This document shows, one piece after another, positions 28,001-35,386 of a DNA stretch of 64,000 bases. The first letter of the stretch is position 1. Each line of letters begins with the position of its first letter. The position numbers and the translations under genes are program-made. Source of the DNA: Bacteroidota bacterium (GTDB lineage Bacteria; Bacteroidota; Bacteroidia; Flavobacteriales_F; PHOS-HE28); the NCBI GenBank assembly GCA_014584605.1, contig JACTMO010000062.1, positions 1-64,000 of the forward strand, written 5' to 3'. A model generated the notes under the pieces. It was not told where the DNA came from, ran no database searches, and saw only the letters and a list, made by a program, of their open reading frames with translations.

Positions 28001-31000
28001 CGGGAACGCTGCAAGCCATACTGCTCACCAGCACCGACGCGGGCTGCTTCGGCCAGGCCACCGGAACGGCCGAGGCGACCGCCTCCCTGGGCACTGCGCC
28101 GTACAGCTTTGCCTGGAACACGACGCCGGTACAACAGACCGCGCTGGCCACGGGCCTTGCTGCGGGCACCTACCTGTGCACGGTGACCGATGCCAACGGC
28201 TGCACCGCCCTGGTGAGCGCCACCATCGGCACCCCGGCGGCATCCCTGACCGTTTCGATCACCGCCATCCAGGGCGTGAGCTGCCACGGTCTCGCCGACG
28301 GTGATGCGACCGCGACCGCCACAGGCGGTACGGGTACCGTGACCTATAGCTGGAACAGCACACCGGTCCAGTCGGGACCCCAGTTGACCAACGTGGGCCC
28401 CGGCACCTACATCGTGACCGCCACGGATGCCAACGGCTGCACGGCCACCGCGCAGGCCGTGGTGACCGCGCCGGCCGCGAACCTCGGGCTGACCACCGTT
28501 TCGACCTCCGACCAGAGCTGCTTCGGCAGTGCGAACGGGCAGGCCACCGTGAGCGCCACTGGCGGCACCGCGCCCTACACCTACGCCTGGAACACCGTAC
28601 CCGTCCAGTTCGGTGCCACGGCCAGCGCCCTGCCCCAAGGCACCTGGACGGTGACCGCGACGGACCACCACGGGTGCACCGCGACGATGGACGTGCTCAT
28701 CGCAGGCCCCTCCGCGCCGCTCACAGCATCCATCGCCAGCATCAACGACGTGGCGTGCCATGGTGCCAGCACCGGATCGGCCTCGGTGACCGCCAGCGGT
28801 GGCACCGCACCGTACACCATCACCTGGAACAGCACCCCGGCGCAAGCGGGTGCCACGGCGACGAACCTGCCCGCCGGCACCTACACGGCCACGGTGGTGG
28901 ACGCCAACGGATGCACCGCGAGCACGGTGGTCGTCATCGCAGAGCCCGCCTCGGAGATCCTGCCCTATGTGGAGAACCTGGGCATGGTGAGCTGCCACGG
29001 CGGCAACAACGGGTTCGCCGAGATCGAAGTCAATGGCGGCAGCGGCAGCTTCAGCATCACCTGGAACACCGTGCCGGTCCAGACGGGAGCGCTGGCGACG
29101 GGACTTCCCGCCGGGACCTGGACAGCCTCGGTGACGGACAACAACGGATGTGCCATCCCGAAGCTCTTCCCGGTGACCATCACCCAACCGGCCGCACCGC
29201 TCGCGATCGCGAGCCTGTTGAGCGATCACCAAGGCGCGAACATCTCCTGCCACGGTGGGGATGACGGGTGGATCGATGTGACCGTGAGCGGCGGTACGAT
29301 GCCGTACAACTACGCCTGGTCCGACCAATGGGGCAATCAGACCGGCCTGGAGGATATGACGGCCCTGAGCGCCGGGAGCTATGCCCTGACGGTGATCGAC
29401 GGCAACGGCTGCACCGCCTCCGCAACCTTCAACCTGACCGAGCCCGCCCTGCTGGAGGCCACGGCCAGCATCGTGCCCGCAGCCTGCCAAGGCGCGGCCA
29501 ATGGCGCCATTGACCTGGTGGTGAGCGGCGGCGGCGCCCCGTACCAGCACAACTGGACAGGGCCCAACGGCTTCAGCTCAACCGCGGAGGACCTGAACGG
29601 GCTGGCCGCCGGTGTCTACAACGTGAACGTGACCGATGCGAACGGATGCAGCATCCAGCGCAGCTTCAGCGTGGTCCAGCCCGGCCTCTTCACCATCGGC
29701 GCCATCCTGAGCGACCATAACGGGTTCGGCGTGAGCTGCAACGGTGCTGCCGACGGCTCCATCGACCTGACCGTTTCCGGGGCCACACCGCCCTACACCT
29801 TCGCATGGTCGGGACCGAACGGATACGCCGCCACGAACGAGGACCTCTCGGGGCTGGCCCCCGGCACCTACACGGTGACCGTGACCGACGCCAACGGATG
29901 CGCCACGGCCGAGAGCTGGGCGCTGACGCCCCCCGCAACGCTCAACATCCTGGCGATCGCGCCCAAGCACAACGGAACGGAGATCAGCTGTGCCGGTGGC
30001 AACGACGGCATGATCGACGCCACCGTGTTCGGTGGCACGGCCCCCTACAGCCTCTTGTGGAGCGGACCGAACGGATACACCGCCAACACCGAGGACCTCA
30101 CCGGCCTGGCCGCAGGGACCTATACCGTGGTGGCGACCGATGCGAATGGCTGCACGGCCACGGCGAGCGCCGTCCTGGTGGAGCCTGCGCCGATCGGCAG
30201 CACGGTGGTGCTGAGCCAGACGGCCAGTGGGGATGCCATCACCTGCCATGGCGCGGCCGACGGCTCCATCGACCTCGGGTTGAGCGGGGGCAGTGCGCCC
30301 TACACCGTGACCTGGAGCGGGCCCAACGGCTTCGCCGCCACCGGCAGCGATCAGAGCAACCTGGCGGCCGGCACCTATACGGCCACCATGATCGATGCCA
30401 ACGGATGCCAGGCCACGGCGACCGCGATCCTCACCGAGCCCGCACCGCTGGTGCTTACCGGTGACCTGAGCAGCACGGTGGGCGGCACGGCCATCGGCTG
30501 TGCCGGTGGCGCCGACGGCGCGATCGACCTGCACATCGCAGGGGGCGCCGGGGGCACCACCTTCCAATGGACCGGTCCCAACGCCTTCGTCAGTACCTCC
30601 GAGGACCCCGGCGGCCTGGTCGCCGGCACCTACGTGGTGAACGTGATGGACGCGAACGGCTGCTCCGCCAATGCCTCCTTCCTGCTCGACGAGCCCATCG
30701 CCATCACCACCACACAGCAGGTGCAGGACGCGCTTTGCCAGGGCAGTTCCGACGGCGCCGTTGACCTCAGCATCGCCGGCGGCGTCCCGCCGATGAGCAT
30801 CAGCTGGACAGGCCCCAACGGTTTCAGCGCAAGCGGTGAGGACCTCAGCAACGTGTTCGCCGGCGTGTACGTGGCCACCATCACCGACGCGAACGGCTGC
30901 ACGCACGTGCAACCGGTGAACGTGCAGGAGCCCGGCATGTTCGCGGTGAGCTCCTGGATGAGCGGCTATCCGGGCGGATACCAGGTGAGCTGTGCCGGTG

Positions 31001-34000
31001 CGACCGACGGGTCGCTCGACATCGGTGTCACCGGTGGTACGCCGGGCTACCAGTACAGCTGGACCGGCCCCAACGGGTATTCCAGCAACGACCAGGACCT
31101 CAGCGGCGTTCCCGCCGGCACCTACTTTGTGATCATCACCGATGCCAACGGATGCAGCCATCTGGAGCAATACGCCCTGGTGGCGCCCGCGCCGATCACC
31201 GCCGGTCTTCTGGCCAGCGTATGGCCTGGAGGTGCCAACACCAGCTGCGACGGTGCCTACACCGGCTCCATCGACGCCAGCATCGCCGGTGGTCTGGCAC
31301 CCTACTCCGTGAGCTGGTCCGGTCCGAACGGCTTCTCCGCCAACGGGCAGGACCCCACGGGCCTCCTGGCCGGCAGCTACAGCATCACCGTGACCGATGC
31401 CGTGGGTTGTTCCACCCAGCAGTCCATCACCCTTACCGCACCCGCCGCGGTGGAAGCCGACATCGCCACGAGCGTGCTCGGCGGCGGCACCGGTGTGAGC
31501 TGTGACGGTGCCAGCGACGGTGCGCTCGACCTGACCGCGCAGGGCGGTACCGCCCCCTACACCGTGCTGTGGCAGGGACCGAACGGCTACACGAGCAACC
31601 TGATGGACCCGAGCGGTCTTGGGGCCGGTACCTACACGGCCACCGTGACGGACCTGAACGGTTGCACGACCACGGCCACGGCCACCCTGACGGCACCGAC
31701 GCCCATCGCCATCGACCTGCAGGCCGCCCTCTTTGGCGGTGGCTTCACCCTGCCCTGCTTCGGCAGCGAGGTGGGCAGCATCACCGCATCCGTCACCGGC
31801 GGCAACGGCAACCTGCAGTTCGCGTGGACCGGTCCGAACGGCTTCTCCGCCAGCACGGCCTCGATCAACGGCCTTGGTGCCGGCACCTACACCCTGGGCG
31901 CGAGCGACGCCAGCGGCTGTTCCGCCACAGCAAGCATCACCCTGGGCGCCCCGCCCGCCTTCGATGGTGTAGTGGTGCTGAGCGATGCGGGGAACGGCTT
32001 CCAGGTGAACTGCGGCGCCGCGGACGGCAGCATCGACCTCACCGTCAGCGGCGGGCTTGCCCCCTTCCAGTTCGGGTGGACCGGCCCCAACGGGTTCGCC
32101 GCCACCACCGAGGACCTCAGCGGTCTGGCGGTCGGCACCTACGCCGTGGAGGTCATCGACGCGAACGGCTGCACCGCGCTGCAGCAGGCCGTCCTCACCG
32201 CTCCGCAGCCCCTTCAGGCCACCCTGGCCAGCAGCGGCACCGTGTGCGATGGTGGCAGCGACGGCAGCATCGACCTGACGGTGAGCGGCGGTGTGCTGCC
32301 GTACACCTATGCCTGGACCGGACCCAACGGCCCCCTCGGGAACAGCGAGGACCTGGCCGGGCTGGCGGGCGGAACCTACACGGTGACCGTGCTCGATGCC
32401 GGGTCCTGCAGCGGCAGCTGGAGCACGACCATGGCCGCCAGCGCACCGATCGAGCTGAGCACCTACATGAGCCAGTACGGCAGCACCAACATCGCGTGCG
32501 CGGGCGACAGCAGCGGTGTGCTCGCCGTGCTCGCCACCGGTGGATCAGGTCCGCTGGACCTGCTGTGGACCGGCCCGAACGGCTTCACCGCCAGCGGGAC
32601 CGACACGCTCACCGCGCTCATCGCCGGCACCTACAACCTGACCGTCACCGACGCGAACGGCTGCACCAGGGACACCAGCCTGACCCTCGTCGAACCCGCG
32701 CAATCGATCGATGCGAACCTTGCCGCCCAGGTGTTCCCGAGCGGAACGAACATCAGCTGCACCGGCGGTACGGACGGCAGCGTGGACCTCGTGGTGACCG
32801 GAGGCACCGCACCCTACAGCTTCGACTGGCGCGGCCCCGACAGCACGAGCTACTCCACCGAGGACCTGAACGGCGTGCCCGCCGGTGCCTACGAAGTGGT
32901 GATCACCGACGCCAACCAATGCGCGCACCTCCTCACCATCACCCTCACCGAGCCCGACAGCACGCTCGGCGCGGTGGTGGATGTGGCCACCTACAACGGA
33001 TCCAACACCAGCTGCAGCACGACCAACGACGGAGCCCTCGTCGCCACGGTGGTCGGCGGCAGCGGAGGCACCCAGGTCCAATGGATCGGGCCGAACGGGT
33101 TCAGCAGCAATGCCGACAGCTTGAGCGGGCTCGCCCCGGGCACCTACACCCTGACGGTGACCGACATGAACGGTTGCAGCAGCATGCAGGACGTGGTGCT
33201 CCTCGCCCCGGCGCCGGTGGACCCGCAGCCCACGGCCTACAGCTACCCGAGCGGCAGCAACACCAGCTGCGCCGGCTCCGATGACGGCATCGTCACAGCG
33301 CCGACCAGCGGCGGCACCGGTGGATACAACTGGCTCTGGAGCGGGCCCGGCGGTTTCACCAGCACGGCCGACAGCATCGGCGGCCTGGCCGCAGGCACCT
33401 ATTGCGTGACGGTGACCGATGCCAACGGCTGCACGGCCCAGGCCTGCACCGAAGTGATCGCGGCCACCGCCCTCGACGCCACCTACACGGCCACTGCCGC
33501 CGGTTGCGGCCTGGCGAACGGTGCGGTGGACCTCACCGTGAGCGGTGGCGGTGCGCCCTATGTCTTCGCCTGGGCCCATGGTGCCGGCACCGAGGACCTC
33601 GCCGCAGTGAACGCCGGCAACTATGCGGTGAACATCGCCGATGTCAACGGATGCACCACCTCGCTGACCGTGCAGGTGGAAGGCGGTCCGGCGCTGCTGG
33701 CCGAGGCGGTGGTGACCGGTGCCAGCTGCCTGGACGGTGCCACGGGCGCCATCGACCTGAGCGTCACCAGCGGCACCATGCCGTACAGCTTCCAGTGGAA
33801 CACGGGCGCCACCACCGAGGACCTCTCCGGGCTGGCCGCAGGCACCTACACGGTGACCGTGAACGACGCGGCCGGCTGCACCTGGAACAGCGCCTTCACG
33901 GTGAACGATGGCGCCACCATCACGGCCGATGGACAGGTGGTCACCTACGGCAACGGCTTCAACCTTTCCGGCCCCGGCAGCAATGACGGCAGCATCACCG

Positions 34001-34425
34001 TGGTCCCCGACGGCGGCACCGCCCCGTACAGCTTCGCCTGGAGCCATGGTGCGGACGGCGCGACCGTGAACGGTCTTGCCGCCGGCACCTACACGGTGAC
34101 CATCACCGATGCGAACGGCTGCTCGGTCACGCTCTCCTTCACCCTGGTCCAGCCCCAGGACGTGGTGATGCCCACCGGCTTCACACCGAACGGCGACGGC
34201 AGCAACGACAGCTATGTGGTTCAGGGCCTGGACACCCACCCGGACAACCGCATCATCATCTACAACCGGTGGGGCAATGTGGTGTATGACCGCGTGCGCT
34301 ACACCAACGACTGGCGCGGGGAGAACCAGCAGGGCGAACAGCTGCCCAACGGCACCTATTTCGTGGTGCTGACGCTGGCGCCCGACAGCGCGCCCATGCA
34401 GAACTACGTGGACCTCCGCCGATGA
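22087..34425 (+). CDS. Giant SprB-like adhesin with choice-of-anchor L domain, 44 repeats and type B T9SS sorting domain
   Basis: The 4112-residue cell-surface protein begins with a signal peptide (about residues 1-31). A choice-of-anchor L domain follows, to about residue 265 (VFASEEYNEWVGSQYNDVFG and ASDRKYDSGVFIE are typical). A linker and immunoglobulin-like segment run to about 455, and then 44 SprB-type repeats of 70-90 residues fill the chain to about 4020. Nearly every repeat has two cysteines, one near its start and one in the D(A/G)NGC end motif. The last 86 residues (MPTGFTPNGDGSNDSY to NYVDLRR) are the gliding-motility-associated C-terminal domain, that is, type B T9SS sorting. 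SprB of Flavobacterium is the mobile adhesin for gliding; here gliding or surface adhesion is inferred. Confidence 0.93.
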   Translation: MSPMRPRRSRSMAVMTLIATMGAFTTTAKGQLVVGPQTDLQQLAASITGPGVTISNPVITCHSLGYGQFTYTGSALTAEEGVILTTGRISDAPGPNNNNGGSNWFGQGTPGDPVLNAVTGRNTMDACKFEFDIIPTGDSLAFNFVFASEEYNEWVGSQYNDVFGFYISGPGIVGDPNAGIAKNIALIPGSNQPVTINNVNNGSNAAYYHDNAGGADIQYDGYTQGLVARSAVTPCQSYHLKLVIADASDRKYDSGVFIEKIVSNNVTMQAFTANGTPELVEGCNPGWVRFQRPFAQPTALAVQYYIQGSATNGTDYAAIAPVNPAQAKTIIISANQTYADRAVDPVQDGLNENTEELLFILGNPFCPAQNLDSLVFPLHDSLPATVSAGGTICAGGSWPLQVTGGSSYSWSPASGLSCTNCADPVASPNTTTTYTVIITDGSCSRTVSRQVRVSDLALSATTTAPLCNGQSNGAINLSTSGGMAPYTYSWTGPNGFTASTQNISGLVAGTYTVTVTDAACTSTQSFNLTAPAVLEAVLEPAVLAFGQNISCHGGSDGSIDATITGGTGPYTTLWSGPNGFSSLNADLAGLSAGAYTLNVTDANGCSTSAGVTLVEATPVVASIAQTTPVLCFGDGAGSATATATGGIPPYSYTWNTSPAQHSATATALTPGTWTVTVSDGYGCTGSVTASISGPTAPISISTNLLTHVACTGASTGSATVSVSGGTAPHSIAWNTSPVQSGATAGNLPAGSWAATVTDGNGCTAQHTVVIQQPASALSATLQAQTDVQCHGDASGSATVSASGGTGPYTYAWSTAPPQNGATAVNLPAGTWTCTVTDVNQCSTTVSVTIAQPASALEATVASTTAVLCHGQSTGSATVNATGGTAPYTYSWNTNPVQTNATATGLAAGTWTCTVSDAHGCSSTVQAVVAQPASPLQANLLSTTPETCFGDGAGTAVLSITGGSGAYAVSWNTNPAQSGLMATGLTAGTYTASITDQNGCPLVATVNAVIGGPTAALGLNAVTTDPTCSSGSTGGIDLTASGGVGPYTFTWSGPGGYTSASEDPGGLAAGAYAVSVTDAHGCTASASWTLGQPDALSVTAVVTDLQCRNDLSGALTIAPTGGTGAYSYAWSGPNGYTSSSEDLSGLAAGTYTLLLTDANGCTTTSSWTLAEPAALVASIASQAPAACHGGATGSATVNATGGTAPYTYSWNTNPVQTNATATGLAADTWTCTVTDAHGCTAAVDVLIGQPAAPLSTAIGSTTAVSCFGAANGSATVNATGGSGPYSFQWNTNPVQSGATAVNLAAGSWTCTVTDAHGCSAAQAVTISQPAAPLAASIGATTPAACFGEATGTATATAAGGTPPYSYSWNTNPVQTSTTATGLAAGTWTCTITDAQGCVSSAQASVGQPAAALATTASITPAACQGASNGAVDLTTTGGTAPYTHLWTGPGGFTASTADISGLAAGVYQLTVTDANGCTLASSWNVNQPGLFTVSGSATTYPGGAHVSCPGAADGSIAMSVSGATPPYTFAWTGPNGFSASSEDISGLAAGTYTITVTDDNGCAASETFVLNAPQPVQVQLVAADLGNGFGVSCHASTDGSIDASINGGVAPLSLLWTGPNGYTSNNEDISGLSAGPYALVATDANGCTANASVVLTAPAALVPDISATTDALCHGDLSGTASASIIGGVAPHQFSWNTVPPQLSANATGLAAGNWTVTVTDANGCTAQEVATIGQPAAALSATIAVQTDAACQGASDGSATVNATGGTGPYTYAWNTNPVQNGVTATGLGAGTWTCTVTDDHGCNTTVDVAIGEPVLALNAVATLLNPVSCHGGNDGSATVNAHGGTAPYTYNWNTVPVQSVATATGLSAGTWTCTITDDHGCTTTANVQVTQPAAVLSATVSGTTDVACSGNTGSASVLATGGTAPYTYAWNTVPVQTAATATQLGTGTWTCTVTDANGCGTAVNAVISAPPGTLQAILLTSTDAGCFGQATGTAEATASLGTAPYSFAWNTTPVQQTALATGLAAGTYLCTVTDANGCTALVSATIGTPAASLTVSITAIQGVSCHGLADGDATATATGGTGTVTYSWNSTPVQSGPQLTNVGPGTYIVTATDANGCTATAQAVVTAPAANLGLTTVSTSDQSCFGSANGQATVSATGGTAPYTYAWNTVPVQFGATASALPQGTWTVTATDHHGCTATMDVLIAGPSAPLTASIASINDVACHGASTGSASVTASGGTAPYTITWNSTPAQAGATATNLPAGTYTATVVDANGCTASTVVVIAEPASEILPYVENLGMVSCHGGNNGFAEIEVNGGSGSFSITWNTVPVQTGALATGLPAGTWTASVTDNNGCAIPKLFPVTITQPAAPLAIASLLSDHQGANISCHGGDDGWIDVTVSGGTMPYNYAWSDQWGNQTGLEDMTALSAGSYALTVIDGNGCTASATFNLTEPALLEATASIVPAACQGAANGAIDLVVSGGGAPYQHNWTGPNGFSSTAEDLNGLAAGVYNVNVTDANGCSIQRSFSVVQPGLFTIGAILSDHNGFGVSCNGAADGSIDLTVSGATPPYTFAWSGPNGYAATNEDLSGLAPGTYTVTVTDANGCATAESWALTPPATLNILAIAPKHNGTEISCAGGNDGMIDATVFGGTAPYSLLWSGPNGYTANTEDLTGLAAGTYTVVATDANGCTATASAVLVEPAPIGSTVVLSQTASGDAITCHGAADGSIDLGLSGGSAPYTVTWSGPNGFAATGSDQSNLAAGTYTATMIDANGCQATATAILTEPAPLVLTGDLSSTVGGTAIGCAGGADGAIDLHIAGGAGGTTFQWTGPNAFVSTSEDPGGLVAGTYVVNVMDANGCSANASFLLDEPIAITTTQQVQDALCQGSSDGAVDLSIAGGVPPMSISWTGPNGFSASGEDLSNVFAGVYVATITDANGCTHVQPVNVQEPGMFAVSSWMSGYPGGYQVSCAGATDGSLDIGVTGGTPGYQYSWTGPNGYSSNDQDLSGVPAGTYFVIITDANGCSHLEQYALVAPAPITAGLLASVWPGGANTSCDGAYTGSIDASIAGGLAPYSVSWSGPNGFSANGQDPTGLLAGSYSITVTDAVGCSTQQSITLTAPAAVEADIATSVLGGGTGVSCDGASDGALDLTAQGGTAPYTVLWQGPNGYTSNLMDPSGLGAGTYTATVTDLNGCTTTATATLTAPTPIAIDLQAALFGGGFTLPCFGSEVGSITASVTGGNGNLQFAWTGPNGFSASTASINGLGAGTYTLGASDASGCSATASITLGAPPAFDGVVVLSDAGNGFQVNCGAADGSIDLTVSGGLAPFQFGWTGPNGFAATTEDLSGLAVGTYAVEVIDANGCTALQQAVLTAPQPLQATLASSGTVCDGGSDGSIDLTVSGGVLPYTYAWTGPNGPLGNSEDLAGLAGGTYTVTVLDAGSCSGSWSTTMAASAPIELSTYMSQYGSTNIACAGDSSGVLAVLATGGSGPLDLLWTGPNGFTASGTDTLTALIAGTYNLTVTDANGCTRDTSLTLVEPAQSIDANLAAQVFPSGTNISCTGGTDGSVDLVVTGGTAPYSFDWRGPDSTSYSTEDLNGVPAGAYEVVITDANQCAHLLTITLTEPDSTLGAVVDVATYNGSNTSCSTTNDGALVATVVGGSGGTQVQWIGPNGFSSNADSLSGLAPGTYTLTVTDMNGCSSMQDVVLLAPAPVDPQPTAYSYPSGSNTSCAGSDDGIVTAPTSGGTGGYNWLWSGPGGFTSTADSIGGLAAGTYCVTVTDANGCTAQACTEVIAATALDATYTATAAGCGLANGAVDLTVSGGGAPYVFAWAHGAGTEDLAAVNAGNYAVNIADVNGCTTSLTVQVEGGPALLAEAVVTGASCLDGATGAIDLSVTSGTMPYSFQWNTGATTEDLSGLAAGTYTVTVNDAAGCTWNSAFTVNDGATITADGQVVTYGNGFNLSGPGSNDGSITVVPDGGTAPYSFAWSHGADGATVNGLAAGTYTVTITDANGCSVTLSFTLVQPQDVVMPTGFTPNGDGSNDSYVVQGLDTHPDNRIIIYNRWGNVVYDRVRYTNDWRGENQQGEQLPNGTYFVVLTLAPDSAPMQNYVDLRR
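23463..34140 (+). repeat. Array of 44 SprB-type coding repeats in two main flavours
   Basis: Read in order, the repeats fall into blocks. Type A has WNT-PVQ---ATATGLAAGTW and is 70-75 residues long. Type B has W(T/S)GPNG(F/Y)---EDLSGLAAGTY and is 80-90 long. Units 1-2 are B, 3-7 A, 8-9 B, 10-12 A, 13-15 B, 16-24 A, 25-41 B, and 42-44 are a shortened form with AHGAGTEDL or similar. The DNA at 24739-24808 recurs without change at 25693-25762, 954 bp (318 codons) later, which points to recent duplication or gene conversion. Confidence 0.88.
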
Positions 34426-34460
34426 ACCCCGACCCGGGACCAACGCAAACAACCTCCGCC

Positions 34461-35384
34461 ATGCAGCGCATCCTTCCCCTGCTGTTCATCCTGCTCGCCG
34501 GTGTGCCGTTGCACGCCCAGCAGGAGGTGATGGTGAGCCAGTACATGTTCAACGGGCTCTTCCTCAACCCCGCGTATGCCGGCAGCCATCCTTATGTGAG
34601 CGGCAGCGTGCTGCACCGCGAGCAATGGACCAGCATGCCCGGTGCCCCACGCACCAGCATGGCCGCCGTGGACGGTCCGCTGTGGAACGACCGCATGGGC
34701 CTTGGCCTCACCGTGGTGCATGACCAGATCGGCATCAGCCGCGACCTCGACATCTCGGGGCACTATGCGTACAGCATCCGCACCGGCGCCAAAGGCCGCC
34801 TGGCTTTCGGGCTGCGCGCCGGGCTCTCGGTCTATTCCGCCCGCTTGAGCGAGCTCACATACTGGGACGAGGACGACGCGGTGTACGCGCAGAACCTCAG
34901 GAACGCGCTCGTGGGCAAGTTCGGCTTCGGCCTTTACTGGCACGATCCGCGCACCTACGTGGGGCTGTCCGTACCGAACCTGTACAGTGCCGACGACCAG
35001 GTGAGCCAGGCCAATGTCGCGGCGGTGGACCGCTATTTCACCCGGCATTTCTACCTGCATGCCGGTCGCGTGTTCCCCGTGAGCGAGAGCATCGACCTGA
35101 AGCCGTCGGTGCTGGTCAAGCTGGAGCCCGCCGCCCCGCCCCAGGCCGACATCAACTGCAACCTGCTCTTCCGCGAACGCTTGTGGGTGGGGGCCGGCTA
35201 CCGCACGGGGGACGGTGCCATCGCCATGGTGGAATACCAGATCACTCCGCTGCTCCGCGCAGGCTATGCCTACGACATGACCACCTCGCGCCTGCGCCGT
35301 TTCAGCGGCGGATCGCATGAGGTGATGCTCGGCATCGACCTCGGCAAGGACCCCATCCGCATCAAGTCACCCCGCTACTTCTGA
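34461..35384 (+). CDS. PorP/SprF-family T9SS outer-membrane protein
   Basis: A 307-residue outer-membrane barrel protein with signal peptide (ILPLLFILLAGVPLHAQ). The mature start, QQEVMVSQYMFNGLFLNPAY, and the later ILRAGYAYDMTTS-like region are typical of PorP/SprF. In Flavobacterium, SprF-type proteins are needed for secretion of substrates with type B sorting domains such as SprB, so this is probably the dedicated partner of the upstream adhesin. An in-frame ATG at 34422 overlaps the adhesin stop (ATGA); the ATG at 34461 is chosen because it starts the signal peptide directly. Confidence 0.92.
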   Translation: MQRILPLLFILLAGVPLHAQQEVMVSQYMFNGLFLNPAYAGSHPYVSGSVLHREQWTSMPGAPRTSMAAVDGPLWNDRMGLGLTVVHDQIGISRDLDISGHYAYSIRTGAKGRLAFGLRAGLSVYSARLSELTYWDEDDAVYAQNLRNALVGKFGFGLYWHDPRTYVGLSVPNLYSADDQVSQANVAAVDRYFTRHFYLHAGRVFPVSESIDLKPSVLVKLEPAAPPQADINCNLLFRERLWVGAGYRTGDGAIAMVEYQITPLLRAGYAYDMTTSRLRRFSGGSHEVMLGIDLGKDPIRIKSPRYF

Positions 35385-35386
35385 CC

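Noticed and set aside
25498-29550. 1350-codon open frame antisense to the adhesin gene
   Set aside because: It is a shadow. GC-rich codon use leaves the reverse frame free of stops, and the translation is low-complexity G/A/V/R/H with no signal peptide or domain. The same holds for the long minus-strand frames at 21910-25401 and 29578-31170.
23463-34140. CRISPR-like look of repeated DNA
   Set aside because: The repeats are coding, in frame, diverged, 210-270 bp long and part of one 12-kb gene. No short identical repeats with unique spacers were seen.
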